A DNA stretch of 64,000 nt, taken from Cephalotus follicularis. Taxonomy: Eukaryota; Streptophyta; Magnoliopsida; Oxalidales; Cephalotaceae. The notes under the pieces are model-generated. The model was given only the letters and a program-made list of their open reading frames with translations. It ran no database searches and was not told where the DNA came from. A program made the translations under genes and the position numbers. The stretch spans positions 184,751 through 248,750 of the forward strand of contig BDDD01000055.1 of the NCBI GenBank assembly GCA_001972305.1, written 5' to 3'. Position 1 is the stretch's first letter. Each line of letters opens with the position of its first letter. Below, in pieces: positions 37,389 through 49,900 of this stretch.

Positions 37389-37613
37389 GTCAAGGCATAC
37401 TCTTCCAAATTAATACCCAAAGCAAGATAATCATCTTCAAATCCCACAAATAAATACTTGAATCAAGGTAAAATCTCCAAATTGAGACAAAATCCCACAA
37501 ATCAAGGTGATAAATATGGGGATATGAACACTTGACATGCCAATAGGTTGACACTTGGTATGCCAATGTTAGCTCCCAAATCAAGGCATACTTACCTAAA
37601 TCAATGCCAAAAT

Positions 37614-40418
37614 TGACACGCCCAGACCCAACCCGGCTGCGATCTGTCGCGTCCATTACGAGGCCAAGCCTCCAATCAGAGACTCACCTCATAGGTTCAG
37701 CAGATCAGAGTTTCATAAATACATTTTTAAGCAGAGAATTTCTTCAAAACAGAAAAGTTTCTTAAAAAACTTAAAAATAATTCTAACTCTTAAAATTTTA
37801 CAAAAATCGGGTATGTAGTATTCGTTTATCAGACTATGCCCCCTGTAAATAAAAACACAGTTTATAAATCCACACTCCCGAAGGAGGAAATCAGCAGTTT
37901 ATATGGGCTCAGCCCTCAACAGACTACAATTTAAAGCAGAAAACAAGTATGGGTTAGGCTCCACCTCAACCATATTATCAAAACTTAAAACCTGAATAGG
38001 GCTCAGCCCTTTTAAACAAAACCATAACATTTATATAAAAACATAAGTAATGTAGAAATTTAAATACTAATGTCGTGGATGATATGCAAGTGTTGACTCT
38101 GGTAGGCATGCCCTTGTGGTCTCACCTCAGCAGACTGACTGACTCCAGCTGACAGAGCTCTGTAGACTAACATGTCAGAACTAAAAACAGAAAACAGATG
38201 AGGGGTTAGTCCACAGGACTAGTGAGATGGAACAAAAAGACTCCGTAGAGTTTTGCAAGCATTTAAATATATTTGCAGAAAAGATATAACAAAACTGTAA
38301 AACAACTGAAAACAGAGTTTCAGAAACAGAAACAAAATCCAAAATCTGATTTACAAAACAATTTAAGACATCTTAAAAAGAATATAAATCCAAAAACCAA
38401 TTTCTAAAATAGTAATTTCAAGAATATCAGCAGAAAAACCAGATCAGAAAACTAGATCATTTCTTTCAATCAGATTCAAATCATCAGAATTTCATATATA
38501 TATATATAATAATTAACAGAGTTTAAACAGATAAAATATATAAAGATGCAATAGGTCTACTAGGTAAGTTGACGCCTGGGTCCCGTCAGGTCGAACGTCC
38601 AGCAGAACAGAAAGGCAATGATACTGTCGTATCAAAGCATCAGAACAGAAAGTCATACACGTGCAGACAGTGCCTCTCATAGGCATCAGATAAGTAACTA
38701 ATACAATATCGAGATTACCATACATCTAAACATATTTAACATATTTCAGAATACAGAATCTCGGATTTCAGAATACAGAATCCTCAAAACAGACTTTAAA
38801 CACATTTAAACAGATACAGAAACTCATCAGTGCCGTTAAAACAGATTTAAACAGATACAGAAATCATTTTTCTTTCAAGTACAGATATAACTGACAATAT
38901 CGTCATACTATGACTATCATCGTGCGATCATTTGAAAACCATTAAAAGAAAGTTTCAGACATTAAAACTTAAACATCTTTCAGAAACAGAGTAAATACAA
39001 ACTCATTCAGATACGAAAATAAACCTATGAAAACGTTCAAACATTCAAACCATTTAAAAGAACTTCAGAATAAAAAGGGTTAAAGAAAAGCGTTCCATTC
39101 ACAAAACAGACGAGCAAGTCCCTCGACTGGTGGCCTCCATGGCCAACCTCAAAGACAGGATCCTCTGCCAACAGATAAACAAACAGACAGAAATACACAT
39201 ATCAGACCAGACTCGACAATCAAACATAACTCAAACACGTATTAAGACGTGAAATGCATTTATGCAATGAAATGCGTTCAGATGTCAGAAAACTATAACG
39301 ACCTATTCGGTCGACAGAAACAGAAGTTTGATTATAAAAAAACATCGTTTAAACCTTCAATTTAAACACCCTTTCGAAAATCATTAAATCAAGTCCAAGT
39401 GTTTATTCAGGTTATCTAATTTCGAAATGATATAAACAATTCAAGTTCATATATATAACAGAAAAAGATACAGTTACATAAATACAGAATTTAACGGAAA
39501 ACAAATTAATGGAACAGATTTCAAAGTTTACTGAAAGCAGACAGAGCGGAGCACGGAGCCGAAATCGCGAAGCAGAAACGGAACGGATCACGCCTACGCA
39601 GAAAACAGAGTCAGAAAGTTATCAGAAATGGGCTGCAGAAGGTTGCCGGCGCTTGTCAGCCACGCGCGGTCTCCGAGCAGCAGAGAAAGTCGCATCTGGT
39701 GCACCAGAGGACGGAGAACAAGAATCCAAGGGGCATTGGTCACGGCGCCGCCGCATCTGGCCGGAACGGGCGCTTTGACTGTGGCTGATTTCTTCGCCGA
39801 TCTGCGCTGCCGGCGTCGTCACCGGTCGGGGCTGGTCGCGTTCGAACCGTCGTGACGCCAGGATGCCGAATCTGGGCTCACCTTGCCGTGAAGGTCACCG
39901 AAGACGGCGGATCGATGCAAAACAGAGACGGAGAGAGAAGAGCTCGCCAGGCGCGCACGACGCAGTTGCCGACACTGAGGTGGGGTGCGGCATGCTCTAG
40001 AGCTGGCGGCGGTTCGACCGGTACCTTCTCCGGCTTCAGATCGATAGTGACGCCGGCGGCAGAGGGAGCAGAGAGAGAGAACGAGAGAGAGAAACCGGGG
40101 ATAGAGAGAAAATGGCAAAATGAGAAACAAAATGGGCATTTCCATATATATTTAATCAAAACGAACTGGGTTTTGCCCAGAATTTAACTGATACGGACAT
40201 AAATTGGATGTTTAGGACATACCACTTGGCTTATTTTTCGAAATTAGCAATCATTTCAGTAAAACATCATTCAATTTATAGTAAAGAAAAACAATTTATT
40301 ATGCAGAATAATCATCAGAAAGAAAGCGCACTAACAAAAATTTATTAATGCTGTGATCATATGTCATAAATGCCATAGGCTCCACAGACACAGACCGTAC
40401 TAGGACGCGGATGTCACA
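37614..40418 (-). mobile_element. Solo LTR of family S, copy S5
   Basis: An uninterrupted 2,805-bp copy in minus orientation. It runs TGACACGCCC to GGATGTCACA on the + strand, flanked by AAAAT and TAAAT (one mismatch in the duplication). It sits in the same tandem array as S4 but reversed. It is the best reference for dissecting S1 and S2, which it matches end to end. No internal retrotransposon sequence is attached. Confidence 0.82.
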
Positions 40419-40760
40419 TAAATCAAGGCAATTCCCTTCAAATCTCACAAATTAATTCTCAAATCAAAACAAAATCTCTCAAAATTAACACAAAATCCAC
40501 AAAACAAGGTGATAAACATGGGGATATGGACACTTGGCATGCTCATAGGTTAACACTCGGTATGAAAAAATCTCTCAAATTTATGTAGTATATATGAGGA
40601 TATGGACACTTAGCATAACCATAGATTGACACTTGGTATGGAAAAATCTCTCTCTCAAATAAATGTGATATATATGGGGATATGAACACTTAATATGTTC
40701 CTGGATTGATACTTATAATACCAATATTAGCTTATATGCTATTTTTAAATCAAGTATACT

Positions 40761-41032
40761 CCTAAATCAATAATGATCTCATTAGATAAAATTTTAAATT
40801 AAATAATGAGATTTATAAAATATTAATAATTTTTTTTTGAAATGAACGAAGAATGTGAATGCTCTTCGAATATTTCCAAGTAAACTTAGACTTGAGATGC
40901 CACCATCATGAGTCATCCCTCGAGCAGCTATAGTTGTTGGGCCTGTAAAAAGCGGCACAAATTAATACAAACGTAAACACAAAGCAGGCCAATAAGGAGC
41001 CTCCCTTGCTAACAACTAAATATTGCAACAAA
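40761..41032. other. Upstream region of the metalloproteinase gene
   Basis: AT-rich DNA between the tandem array and the gene. I see no convincing TATA box within 100 bases of the start codon; the region TTAATACAAACGTAAAC (about 40962) is the nearest AT-rich candidate. Confidence 0.4.
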
Positions 41033-41944
41033 ATGGCTCTTAAACTTGCCAATCTTTTTGTTGTAGTCCTTCTTATCCTAGCAGCAAAGCCCTTCAATGT
41101 TCACTCAAGAACTTCAAAATCCCCTGCGACATCCTTCACTTACTTCCAAAATCTGGAGGGATCCTACAAGGGCCAGACCCCGAAAGGCTTGCAAGAGGTC
41201 AAACATTACCTTAAAGCTTTTGGATACTATCCACACGGTAGTGACCTTATCACTGATGATTTTGACGATCTTTTAGACACTGCACTCAAAACATACCAGA
41301 AAAATTATAATCTCAAGGTTAGTGGGATTCTTGACGCTGATACCATTAAACAAATGAAGAAGCCACGATGCGGTGTACCTGATATCATCAATGGCAAAAC
41401 AAAAAATGGCAAAAAAACTAGTGATCCACCCCCCTTTGTTGCTCTTTATACTTTCTTCAATGGGATGCCAAAATGGCCCTCTACAAAAAAAAATTTTACC
41501 TACAGTTTCAGCTCCAGCGTTCAAGTCGTTGACATGTCAGTATTGAGGGACGTCGCCTCTAACGCTTTCCAGAAATGGGCTGATGTTTCTGGCTTCACTT
41601 TCGCAGAGGCTCCCAATGGTGCACCCTCAGATATGGTGATCGGGTTTCAACGTGGTGATCACGGGGATGGGTCTCCATTTGATGGCCCCGGAAGAACTGT
41701 GGCTCATGCTTTTGCGCCAACAGATGGGAGGTTCCATTACGATGCAGATGAAAACTGGAGCACTGATCCTATGTATGATGAACTTGACTTGGAATCAGTT
41801 GCCGTTCATGAAATAGGGCACCTTCTTGGCCTTGGACATAGTACGGATCCAAATGCCGTTATGTATGCAGAAATTGAAGCCGGGACCATAAAGAGAGATC
41901 TAGACCAGGATGATATTGACGGCATACATTCTTTATACCCTTAA
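41033..41944 (+). CDS. Matrix metalloproteinase (matrixin family M10A), secreted
   Basis: A 303-residue intronless protein, as usual for plant MMPs. The first in-frame ATG is at 41033; the frame is open upstream but has no earlier ATG. Residues 1-25 (LANLFVVVLLILAA) are a signal peptide. Residues about 33-110 form the peptidoglycan-binding-like propeptide. PRCGVPD at 111-117 is the cysteine switch, with Cys113 keeping the zymogen inactive. The catalytic domain spans about 135-303, with HEIGHLLGLGH at 259-269 (three zinc-binding His, catalytic Glu260) and the Met-turn at VMY (Met277). It would act in the apoplast on extracellular proteins. It ends at GIHSLYP and lacks the hydrophobic C-terminal tail by which many plant MMPs are GPI-anchored, so it is probably soluble. 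All key residues are intact and the gene is likely functional. Confidence 0.93.
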   Translation: MALKLANLFVVVLLILAAKPFNVHSRTSKSPATSFTYFQNLEGSYKGQTPKGLQEVKHYLKAFGYYPHGSDLITDDFDDLLDTALKTYQKNYNLKVSGILDADTIKQMKKPRCGVPDIINGKTKNGKKTSDPPPFVALYTFFNGMPKWPSTKKNFTYSFSSSVQVVDMSVLRDVASNAFQKWADVSGFTFAEAPNGAPSDMVIGFQRGDHGDGSPFDGPGRTVAHAFAPTDGRFHYDADENWSTDPMYDELDLESVAVHEIGHLLGLGHSTDPNAVMYAEIEAGTIKRDLDQDDIDGIHSLYP

Positions 41945-43243
41945 CTAATGCCAGTAATATTATATACAGTGTTCACAGTATAAATAGTGAAACCGGTTAT
42001 TATCCATAATTGAATTAGATTAAAAAATATGATGTATTTTTAATTTTAATAATTATTGTCAATTACTTTTGTTTTTTATTGCTGTACGTAACATTATTAT
42101 TCGTAATTAAAACGTGATATATATATATAGCTTCCATAAATCTTAAATTTCAGTATTTGTACCCTCTCTTTTTTTAGAATGAACAGTGGTGGAGCTTGAA
42201 CTGCCCACCCTCAAGTGGCTTATCCTCCGTCACATACACTAAAGTAATTTGGCATTAATTCTTTTATTACCCATTTCCATGGGTAAAAATGAAAAAAGTT
42301 AAAAAAAAATAAGACGACTTAATATCAAAGGTATCAAATACAAAAATTTCTTAGGTGCATCAGGTGGCTTATAGTCGTGTAAGTATTAATTAATTATTTG
42401 AGAAAAGTGAGTATTCTTGATATAGAACATAGTTTACGTTATGTTACTTTAATTATCGGATCTACATAGTGTATTTCATAAATTCAACTATTAAATCAAA
42501 TGTTTTATATGTATAGATAAAGCATACCAAATTTTAAATTAATTAAAAATCTCTAACTATTTATTCATTTTTAAAATATTCAACCGTAAAAGAATAATTT
42601 ATTCGACAAATGATCTAAAAAAATCTAAATGACTTAAAAATTGACATGCATACTTTATTTAGATAAAATATCTAATTATCAAACGATTGGATTCTTAAAA
42701 TATTATTAATAGGTATAAAACTAGTTGATGTATTACATTGAGTGCACATAATTACTCCTCAAATACCAATTTTGATGCTCATCAGTTTCTTGTTCCATGA
42801 TTTAGATATAATATATTAATTATAATCAAGACTGTGATTATGTATAATATACTAATTATAATCAAGAATACAATTCAAAATTATGCATTGACCACAACCC
42901 TGAAGAATACGAGAAATAGAGAGCAAAATTCTCAACGTATGCATCTATACAAAATAAGAGAAACTAATTGACAGTATAAAAAACATCATTAGTGGGAATT
43001 TTTACTCATCAAGAGATCCCAAACTTCCACTAATACTTGTTAATTTTTGTCAACATATTAATCACATCCGTACGTAAACATATCAAACGATAATTAGCAA
43101 TTTATTAGATCAATGTTTTCCTCCAAGTAGCAGGGAGATGCAAATACAAGACACAAATTCTAAACCCAAGAAACATACACATATGCAACTTCACAGGTAG
43201 GTATTATTAGTAATAAGCATTACATATACTTTTATAGCAAACG
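41945..43243. other. Intergenic DNA between two convergent genes
   Basis: The 3' flanks of the + strand MMP and the - strand DMP gene meet here. AT-rich, with AATAAT/ATTAAA-type possible poly(A) signals after both stops and no ORF of note. No transposon is recognised. Confidence 0.5.
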
Positions 43244-43891
43244 TCATGCAGCCATGCAGCCAATGCCATGCCTGGTATTAGGGAACACAAAGAACAAGCC
43301 ACTGCAAACAACTCCCACCATCAATGGGAAACTCTCCATAACCTGATCCATCTCCTTCTCATGCCCTGGAAACAGACAATTAGTAACCCTATGATCCGAA
43401 AAAGCAATCGCCACAAAGACCATCACTGAGAGTATCGCATGAACAAAATCCGTGAACCCAACTTTATATCTCTCATCTTTTGGTACATCCATGTTGATTC
43501 CAGGGTTGAACACTGCCAATCCCTTAGGCGTCACAAAACCATAGTAAACTTTCCCATCAAGATCCCGAAAACTATCGGTGAAGTGAAAGAAGAAGCAAGA
43601 GAGAGCGCAGATGCCTAAGAGGGCAAGGATCATTAGAGTGTTGACATGATGAGAACAATCACCATTTCTGTAGATTGAGGGGAGGACCATTTCAAAGGTT
43701 AAAAGGGTGCCAGTGGGGAGGAAGTTGACGAGCATTGAGGTTTTTGATATGGTTTTTTGCACTCCCTTGGCCATGGCGACCCTCTTTCGGCCTGGTTGCC
43801 GAGCAGGAGGAGAAGCGGGAGTGGGAGTGGGATCATGTTGTGGGGTTGCGTTGTAGATTTTGATGCCAATTCCTTCTTCAGTTTGCTCCAT
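43244..43891 (-). CDS. DUF679 (DMP) membrane protein, DMP8/9-like
   Basis: A 215-residue intronless gene. The ATG at 43891 (MEQTEEGIGIKIYNATP) is chosen; the frame is open a little upstream but lacks another ATG. A Pro-rich N-terminus (20-36) is followed by the DUF679 core from GVQKTISKTSMLVNFLPTGT (43-62). Hydrophobic segments lie at about 58-72, 86-103, 147-165 and 187-203, the four-helix plan of the family. CLFPGHEKEMDQVMESFPLM and the terminal TRHGIGCM match family motifs. DMPs are plant endomembrane/plasma-membrane proteins. The GIKIYNATP start and FPGHEKEMDQVMESFP tail resemble DMP8/DMP9, which act in sperm-egg fusion in Arabidopsis. Subfamily assignment is from memory and not tested by a tree. 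The gene looks intact. Confidence 0.88.
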   Translation of the reverse strand: MEQTEEGIGIKIYNATPQHDPTPTPASPPARQPGRKRVAMAKGVQKTISKTSMLVNFLPTGTLLTFEMVLPSIYRNGDCSHHVNTLMILALLGICALSCFFFHFTDSFRDLDGKVYYGFVTPKGLAVFNPGINMDVPKDERYKVGFTDFVHAILSVMVFVAIAFSDHRVTNCLFPGHEKEMDQVMESFPLMVGVVCSGLFFVFPNTRHGIGCMAA

Positions 43892-45092
43892 TTTTTTTTG
43901 AGGCAAAAGAAGCACATTTAATGGTTGATTTGATCAGTGGGTTAAAAAGAAGAGATGTTTTTTTAGTGTTAGATATATGGAGAGAGAGACCAGAGAGCGT
44001 TTGGTCATTGGTTTAAGTTTTAAAATTTTAAGCGGTTATTGACGGTTAGTGAGTATTTGCCAACCGTTGCATGAAGATAAGCAAACTTTCCAAATGCAAG
44101 GGCACCTAATTATCTATCTTCTGTTGTTAGTTACTTAAAATATTTTCCTTTTTTTTCTCATTATTGACACATGAGATCCTCATTATTGCACAAATGATAT
44201 ATTTTTGATACATGAAACATGTCTTGTAAATAATTTTGAAACCCCAAAAATAAAAAATTTAAGATAGAATTAATTTTGCATAACATATGATTTGTGACAG
44301 ATAAATGTCATATGGTTTGTTAGAAATTAACGCGTAGTTATTTATGACAAGTCAATAGTGTTATGATGGAATAATATAGTCAACAAGTCACAAATTAATC
44401 ATAGTGTTTGACAGTTATCATTTGCGGAGGATTTCATCCACAAATTCCTTGATTTCTTGTGGTCTTGTTCAAAAAAGCAGAACAATAATGTATGATGTTA
44501 ATTGATCACCAGGTTACCATAACTAGCTATACATAGACATTGGTCAAGCAATCTTGATAATTTCTTTAATTTTCTCCATATTAGATACAAGCCACAGTCC
44601 ACTGTTGATAAAAACTGTATTTCACCTAAAGTATATAGGTATATATTGCTGTAGATTATGTTAGAAAATTGGTATCGAAAATAGTTGATGTGTGTGACAA
44701 TCACTGTTTTTAAAGATTTATTTATCATCAACTCGTTTTGCTATGGTTTGTACAAGACAACAATTCTCTAGCCAAAAATTATAGATAGTAAAATCTGAAA
44801 TTTTTGCAGAGAACTCTCTTAAGAAACAAAATGAATTATGACAGTCTTTTTTGTTTTAGAAATATAGAAGAAGATGAAAAACTACTGTCTTTGTTTGTGC
44901 ATTGATAAAGCCAAAACGTGGTGTGCCAGTTGAAATAAATAAATTCAACAGTTGGTTTCATTCAAACCAGTAACTGACATATCAAATTTGAATCAAATGT
45001 CTTAATAGAGTAATATCTGAAATTAAACATTTAATTATTTATAAATCTTGATTTAACAAAAACAAGCTCTAATGATTGACAAACGTAAAGTG
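43892..45092. other. Upstream region of the DMP gene and intergenic DNA
   Basis: No gene is seen. The first 100 bases upstream of the ATG (43892-44000) include a GAGAGAGAC motif (on + strand, 43980), i.e. a CT patch in gene sense. The remainder is AT-rich. Confidence 0.45.
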
Positions 45093-45623
45093 TTAAGCGC
45101 CCGTTTGGTAATGCGTTGCGTATTACCAAACACGCTTTTCAGTCACAAACGCATTTTTTTTTTACCAAACGTGTCGATGTTAATATTTGCGGCAGTCATA
45201 ATCACTTTTTTTTCTTTAACCTTGAAAAGCTATTTTTGTCAACACACCAAATTTGCGTGTTGAAACAATGCAAAATCACTTTCTCCCTTTCTCCCAACCA
45301 GGACGCACGCCATAGCTCTTTCTTTCTCACACTCTCTAAAATCTTATCTGCACTCTCACATATGAAACCATAGCAAAACAAAGCCGATAAACCTTAGCAA
45401 AAGGACAAGATGAAGCTTCAAGGTCAGGTCGAAATCTAGTGGATTTGGTCGGTGGTTGACGAAGACGCTTTGGTGGGTACTTTGATTTTGGAGATGGTGG
45501 TTGCATGACGCTGGGGTGGCTGCTTGGGGATGTACGGTGGCGTTTTGAACAACTGTCGTTTTGGGCTTTGAGGGTGGTGTGATGGCAACGACTTTGAAAA
45601 GGGTGGTTGTTTGAGGCTGTGGC

Positions 45624-46905
45624 TGTCACGCCCCGAATCGTGGGATGGGCCCCACGGTTCGACACGTGGCAATCCGTACAATCATCATAAAAATAAGCAT
45701 AAAATTTAAAACTTGATATAAACCATAATCAAAAATCAAAATCAAAATCCTTTATTTATTGTGTGGATTACAGACCCAGTTCAAATCATACAAATTATAT
45801 CATCATGAACCAGAATAAAATAAATACATAATTTATTTCTGCAATTTATCCACGGAAGCGTACTGTCGAGGAGAAGAACTTTCTGTACCTTCTTATCATT
45901 GTCGCTGCTGCGCTGTGCCTCCAATGTCTGTACCTGTACCTGGCCCATTCAAAGGAATGGGTCAGCAACCCTGAGGGTTGTGTAGGACACCCCATACACG
46001 GGCACATACCAGAGGAGCAAACAAATACAAGCAGAGGAGAAAAATAATATAAATGTGCAATCACAATCCAAACATATTCCATAGCATAGTCATCATCATC
46101 ATTTATCCTCGGACTGCTCTACTCGAATCATACATAAAAATTATATCGCAGAGGAGTCTAGTCCGGTCATCCTATGGTCATGGTCAATATACATGGTTCA
46201 CCTTTGGGATCACCAGCCCGTGGAATTCTCCTCCGGTTCACCTGCTGAGCGGTTCGCCCTTCGCTCACATGCTCGCGGTTCACCCCTTGGATCACCAGCC
46301 TTGGCGGAATTCACCCTTAGGTTCACCATTGGCGGTTCGCCCGAGGATCACCTGCCTCGCGGAGTTCACCCCGTAGGTTCACCTGCTCGGCGGAATTCTC
46401 CCCTGTTGGGCTCACCAGCCCGTGGCCATTTATCTAAGTCTTTTCCTTTTTCACTTTATTTCCTAATTCCATTTCCTTCCTAGCTTATTTTCCTTTCTTT
46501 TCTTTGGCTCCCTTAAGCCATTTCTTAGGCCAGATCAGGGCTCACCATTGTGCAGGGCACTTCCCTTGCACAAGGTTCGCCTCAAACGTGTCTGACGCAT
46601 GCATAATCATAACCTTTGCTTAACCTTGCACTGCCCGGCCACATATGCACATAAATACATATTTATTCATTAATTAACAAGTGCATGCAGGCAATATCAT
46701 TCTCCATGCATGTCACAACAAAACGCCACTAACTACTAAGAAAACGCATGCATGGGTTAAGTGCTAAACGCACCGTTTTGGCTTTTCACTTAATCTCTCC
46801 TTCTTCATTCGTTGCGTGCATGCCCAGAGATTTTAAACGTTGGCGCCAAGCTTACCTTCGTCTTCCTTCAGCCAAGAACCATGGCGCTTAATGGCGCGCA
46901 TACTT
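45624..46905 (-). repeat. LTR distal part of Gy3
   Basis: Matches Gy1 LTR 11264 to about 12250 well, including the GGTTCACC repeat block (46196-46400), then only loosely. It joins integrase sequence at about 46905. Confidence 0.8.
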
Positions 46906-49900
46906 CCGCAGCATCGAAACATGGAACACGTTGTGCACATCCGCTAGGTTGGGTGGTAAGGCAAGTCGGTAAGCAACAGGACCTACTCTCTCGAGGATCT
47001 CAAAAGGTCCTATAAACCGAGGGGTCAACTTTCCTTTCTTGCCGAACCTCATGATTCCTTTAGTCGGAGAGACTTTGAGGAATACATGATCGCCCACAGC
47101 GAACTCCAATTCTCGCATGCGGTGGTCTGCATAGCTTTTCTGTCGGCTTTGTGCTGTACGGAGTCTTTCCCGAATAACTTTTGCCTTCTCAACTGTGTCT
47201 TGTACAAGCTTGGGTCCCACAAGACTCTGTTCTCCCACTTCGAACCAACAGATTGGGGTTCTGCACTTCCTTCCATAAAGAGCCTCGAATGGCGCCATAC
47301 CAATACTGGCGTGAAAACTGTTGTTGTACGAGAACTCTACCAGCGGTAGATGGTCTTCCCAGCTACCTCCCCAATCCAAAATGCATGCTTGCAGCATGTC
47401 TTCCAGAGTCTGAATGGTCCTCTCAGACTGTCCATCAGTCTGAGGATGGAAAGCTGTGCTGAAATTCAACTGAGTACCAAAAGCTTCTTGCAGTTTTCTC
47501 CAAAATCGCGATGTAAAACGGGGGTCTCTGTCAGACACCACACTAATTGGTACTCCATGAAGCCTCACTATTTCCGCAATGTACATATTGGCCAGCCGTG
47601 TTAGAGAAAAGTTCGTCTTGATCGCGAGAAAATGTGCAGACTTAGTAAAGCGATCGACGATTACCCATATAGCATCACGGCCATTCCTTGTTCCAGGCAG
47701 TCCTGTCACGAAATCCATCGTTATGTGTTCTCATTTTCACTGTGCCACAGGCAACGGCTGTAACAATCCTACTGGTCTTTGGTGTTCTGTTTTAACCTGT
47801 TGGCATGTCAAACAGGAAGCAACATATTCAGCTATCTCTCTTTTCATGTTGTTCCACCAATAGCCCAGCTTTAGATCCCGGTACATCTTGGTACTTCCTG
47901 GATGTACGGAGAAGCTAGAACGATGCGCTTGTGACAACAGTTCATCTTTCACTTCTTTATCATTAGGAACACATATTCTGCCCTGGTATCGGATTAATCC
48001 GTCACCTTGTACAGAAAAATCCGGTTTCAAACCTCCATTATCGCTCAGAGCTAGCTTAAGAAGGTCACCATCGTGGCTTTGAGCTTCACGGATTCGGTCC
48101 ATTAGCCATGGACGTGTTTGAATATGAGCAATGGTTAGGTAAGCTAAGCGGCGACTAAGGGCGTCTGCTACAACATTAGCTTTGCCTGGATGGTATGGTA
48201 TTCCACAGTTATAGTCGTTAAGCAACTCCATCCATCTGCGTTGTCTCATATTCAGGTCTTTCTGTGAAAACAAGTACTTTAAACTCTTGTGATCAGTATA
48301 CACCTCGAACTTTGTACCATATAAATAATGCCTCCATTTACGTAGGGCAAATACTATCGCTGCCAACTCAAGATCGTGAGTGGGATAGTTTTCGTCATGG
48401 GGCTTAAGCTTCCGTGAGGCGTATGCGATCACTCTTCCATTCTGCATAAGGACACAGCCCAGGCCACTGCCTGATACGTCACTATATACAATGAAGCCTT
48501 CGTTGCCTTCTGGTAAGGCTAAGATTGGCGCAGTAGTCAGGCGATGCTTTAACTCTTGGAAACTCCGTTCACAAGCATCATCCCAAACAAAAGCCACATT
48601 TTTCTGCGTCAATCTAGTCAGAGGTGTTGCTATTTTTGAAAAGCCTTCTACAAACCGACGGTAATATCCTGCCAAGCCAAGAAAGCTCCGGACTTCCGTC
48701 ACATTCGTTGGTCGTCTCCAGCTCTTCACTGCTTCGATCTTTGTAGGATCTACTGACAACCCTGCGCTGGATATAACATGACCAAGGAATGTCACCTCTG
48801 ATAACCAGAATTCACATTTACTAAATTTGGCATACAACTGATAGTCTCTGAGAGTTTGCAATGCCATGTGTAGGTGTTCACCATATTCTTCCATAGACTT
48901 CGAGTATATCAAGATGTCATCGATGAACACCACTATGAACTGGTCAAGATATGGGCTGAATATCTTGTTCATCAAGCTCATGAATGCAGCAGGGGCGTTA
49001 GTCACCCCAAAAGGCATTACTACGAATTCGTAGTGCCCATATCGTGATCTGAAAGCAGTCTTAGGAATATCTTCCGCTCTAACTCGGAGCTGATGATATC
49101 CTGATCTCAGATCCAACTTAGAAAATACTGAAGATCCCTTAAGTTGATCGAACAGATCGTCGATATGCGGCAGTGGATACTTGTTCTTGATTGTCACTTT
49201 GTTTAATTGCCGATAATCGATACACATTCTTAGGGATCCATCCTTCTTTTTCACAAATAAGACCGGTGCTCCCCAAGGGGATACACTGGGTCTGATGAAA
49301 CCTTTGTCTAGCAATTCCTGTAATTGCACTTTCAACTCCTTTAACTCAGGAGGGGCCATTCGGTAAGGAGCCGTTGATATGGGAGCTGTTCCTGGTAACA
49401 ATTCTATAGCAAACTCCACATCTCTCTCAGGAGGTAAGGATGTCAACTCTTCCGGAAATACATCCGGGTATTCACAAACAACAGGAACATCCTCCAACTT
49501 CGGTATCCATTTGCTGTCATCCGTTACATGTGCCAGATAAGCAGTACAACCCTGTCTCAAGAGTCTGTCAGCCTGAATAGCAGATATCATAGTAACTGGC
49601 TGATGCTCTGACGTCCCGATAAATTGGAATGGAGACTGTCCTGGCAAATGGAAGGTTACAACCTTCCTGTTATAATCCACATAAGTATTGTATACTGACA
49701 GCCAATCCATACCGAGGATTATATCGAGTTCGTCCATCGGCAGTACTATAAGGTCTGCCGGAAGAACGTGTCCAGAAATCTCAATGGAACAAGATCTACA
49801 CACCCATCGGGAGGTAACCGACTCTCCTACCGGTGTGCTGACTTCTATCACAAAAGGCAAAGGTTCGGGCTCTACATTTATTTGACTTATAAATTGAGAA

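Larger units (their letters stand above)
33641..40760. repeat. Degenerate tandem repeat array (interrupted)
   Basis: Loose repeats built from AAATCAAG...CAATCCC..CAAATCTCACAAATCAA, then GGGATATGGACACTTGACAT and GGTTGACACTTG. The GGATATGGACAC-type landmark falls near 33784, 34149, 34254, 34437, 37512, 40518, 40591 and 40674. Once the insertions are removed, spacings are about 75-210 bases, commonest near 200. The array is split by a MITE (33814), S4 (34528-37388) and S5 (37614-40418). No ORF persists across units. It may be an eroded satellite or minisatellite. Confidence 0.7.

Noticed and set aside
37614..40418. Family S as a TIR DNA transposon, since its ends are partly inverted (TGTGACA.../...TGTCA)
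   Set aside because: The short inverted ends are no more than LTR termini often show. Perfect 5-bp TSDs, TG...CA ends and promoter-like layout fit an LTR better, though a mobile non-autonomous unit is not excluded.
33641..40760. CRISPR-like or regularly spaced repeat system
   Set aside because: Spacing is irregular, units are degenerate and the context is a plant nuclear genome with transposon insertions.
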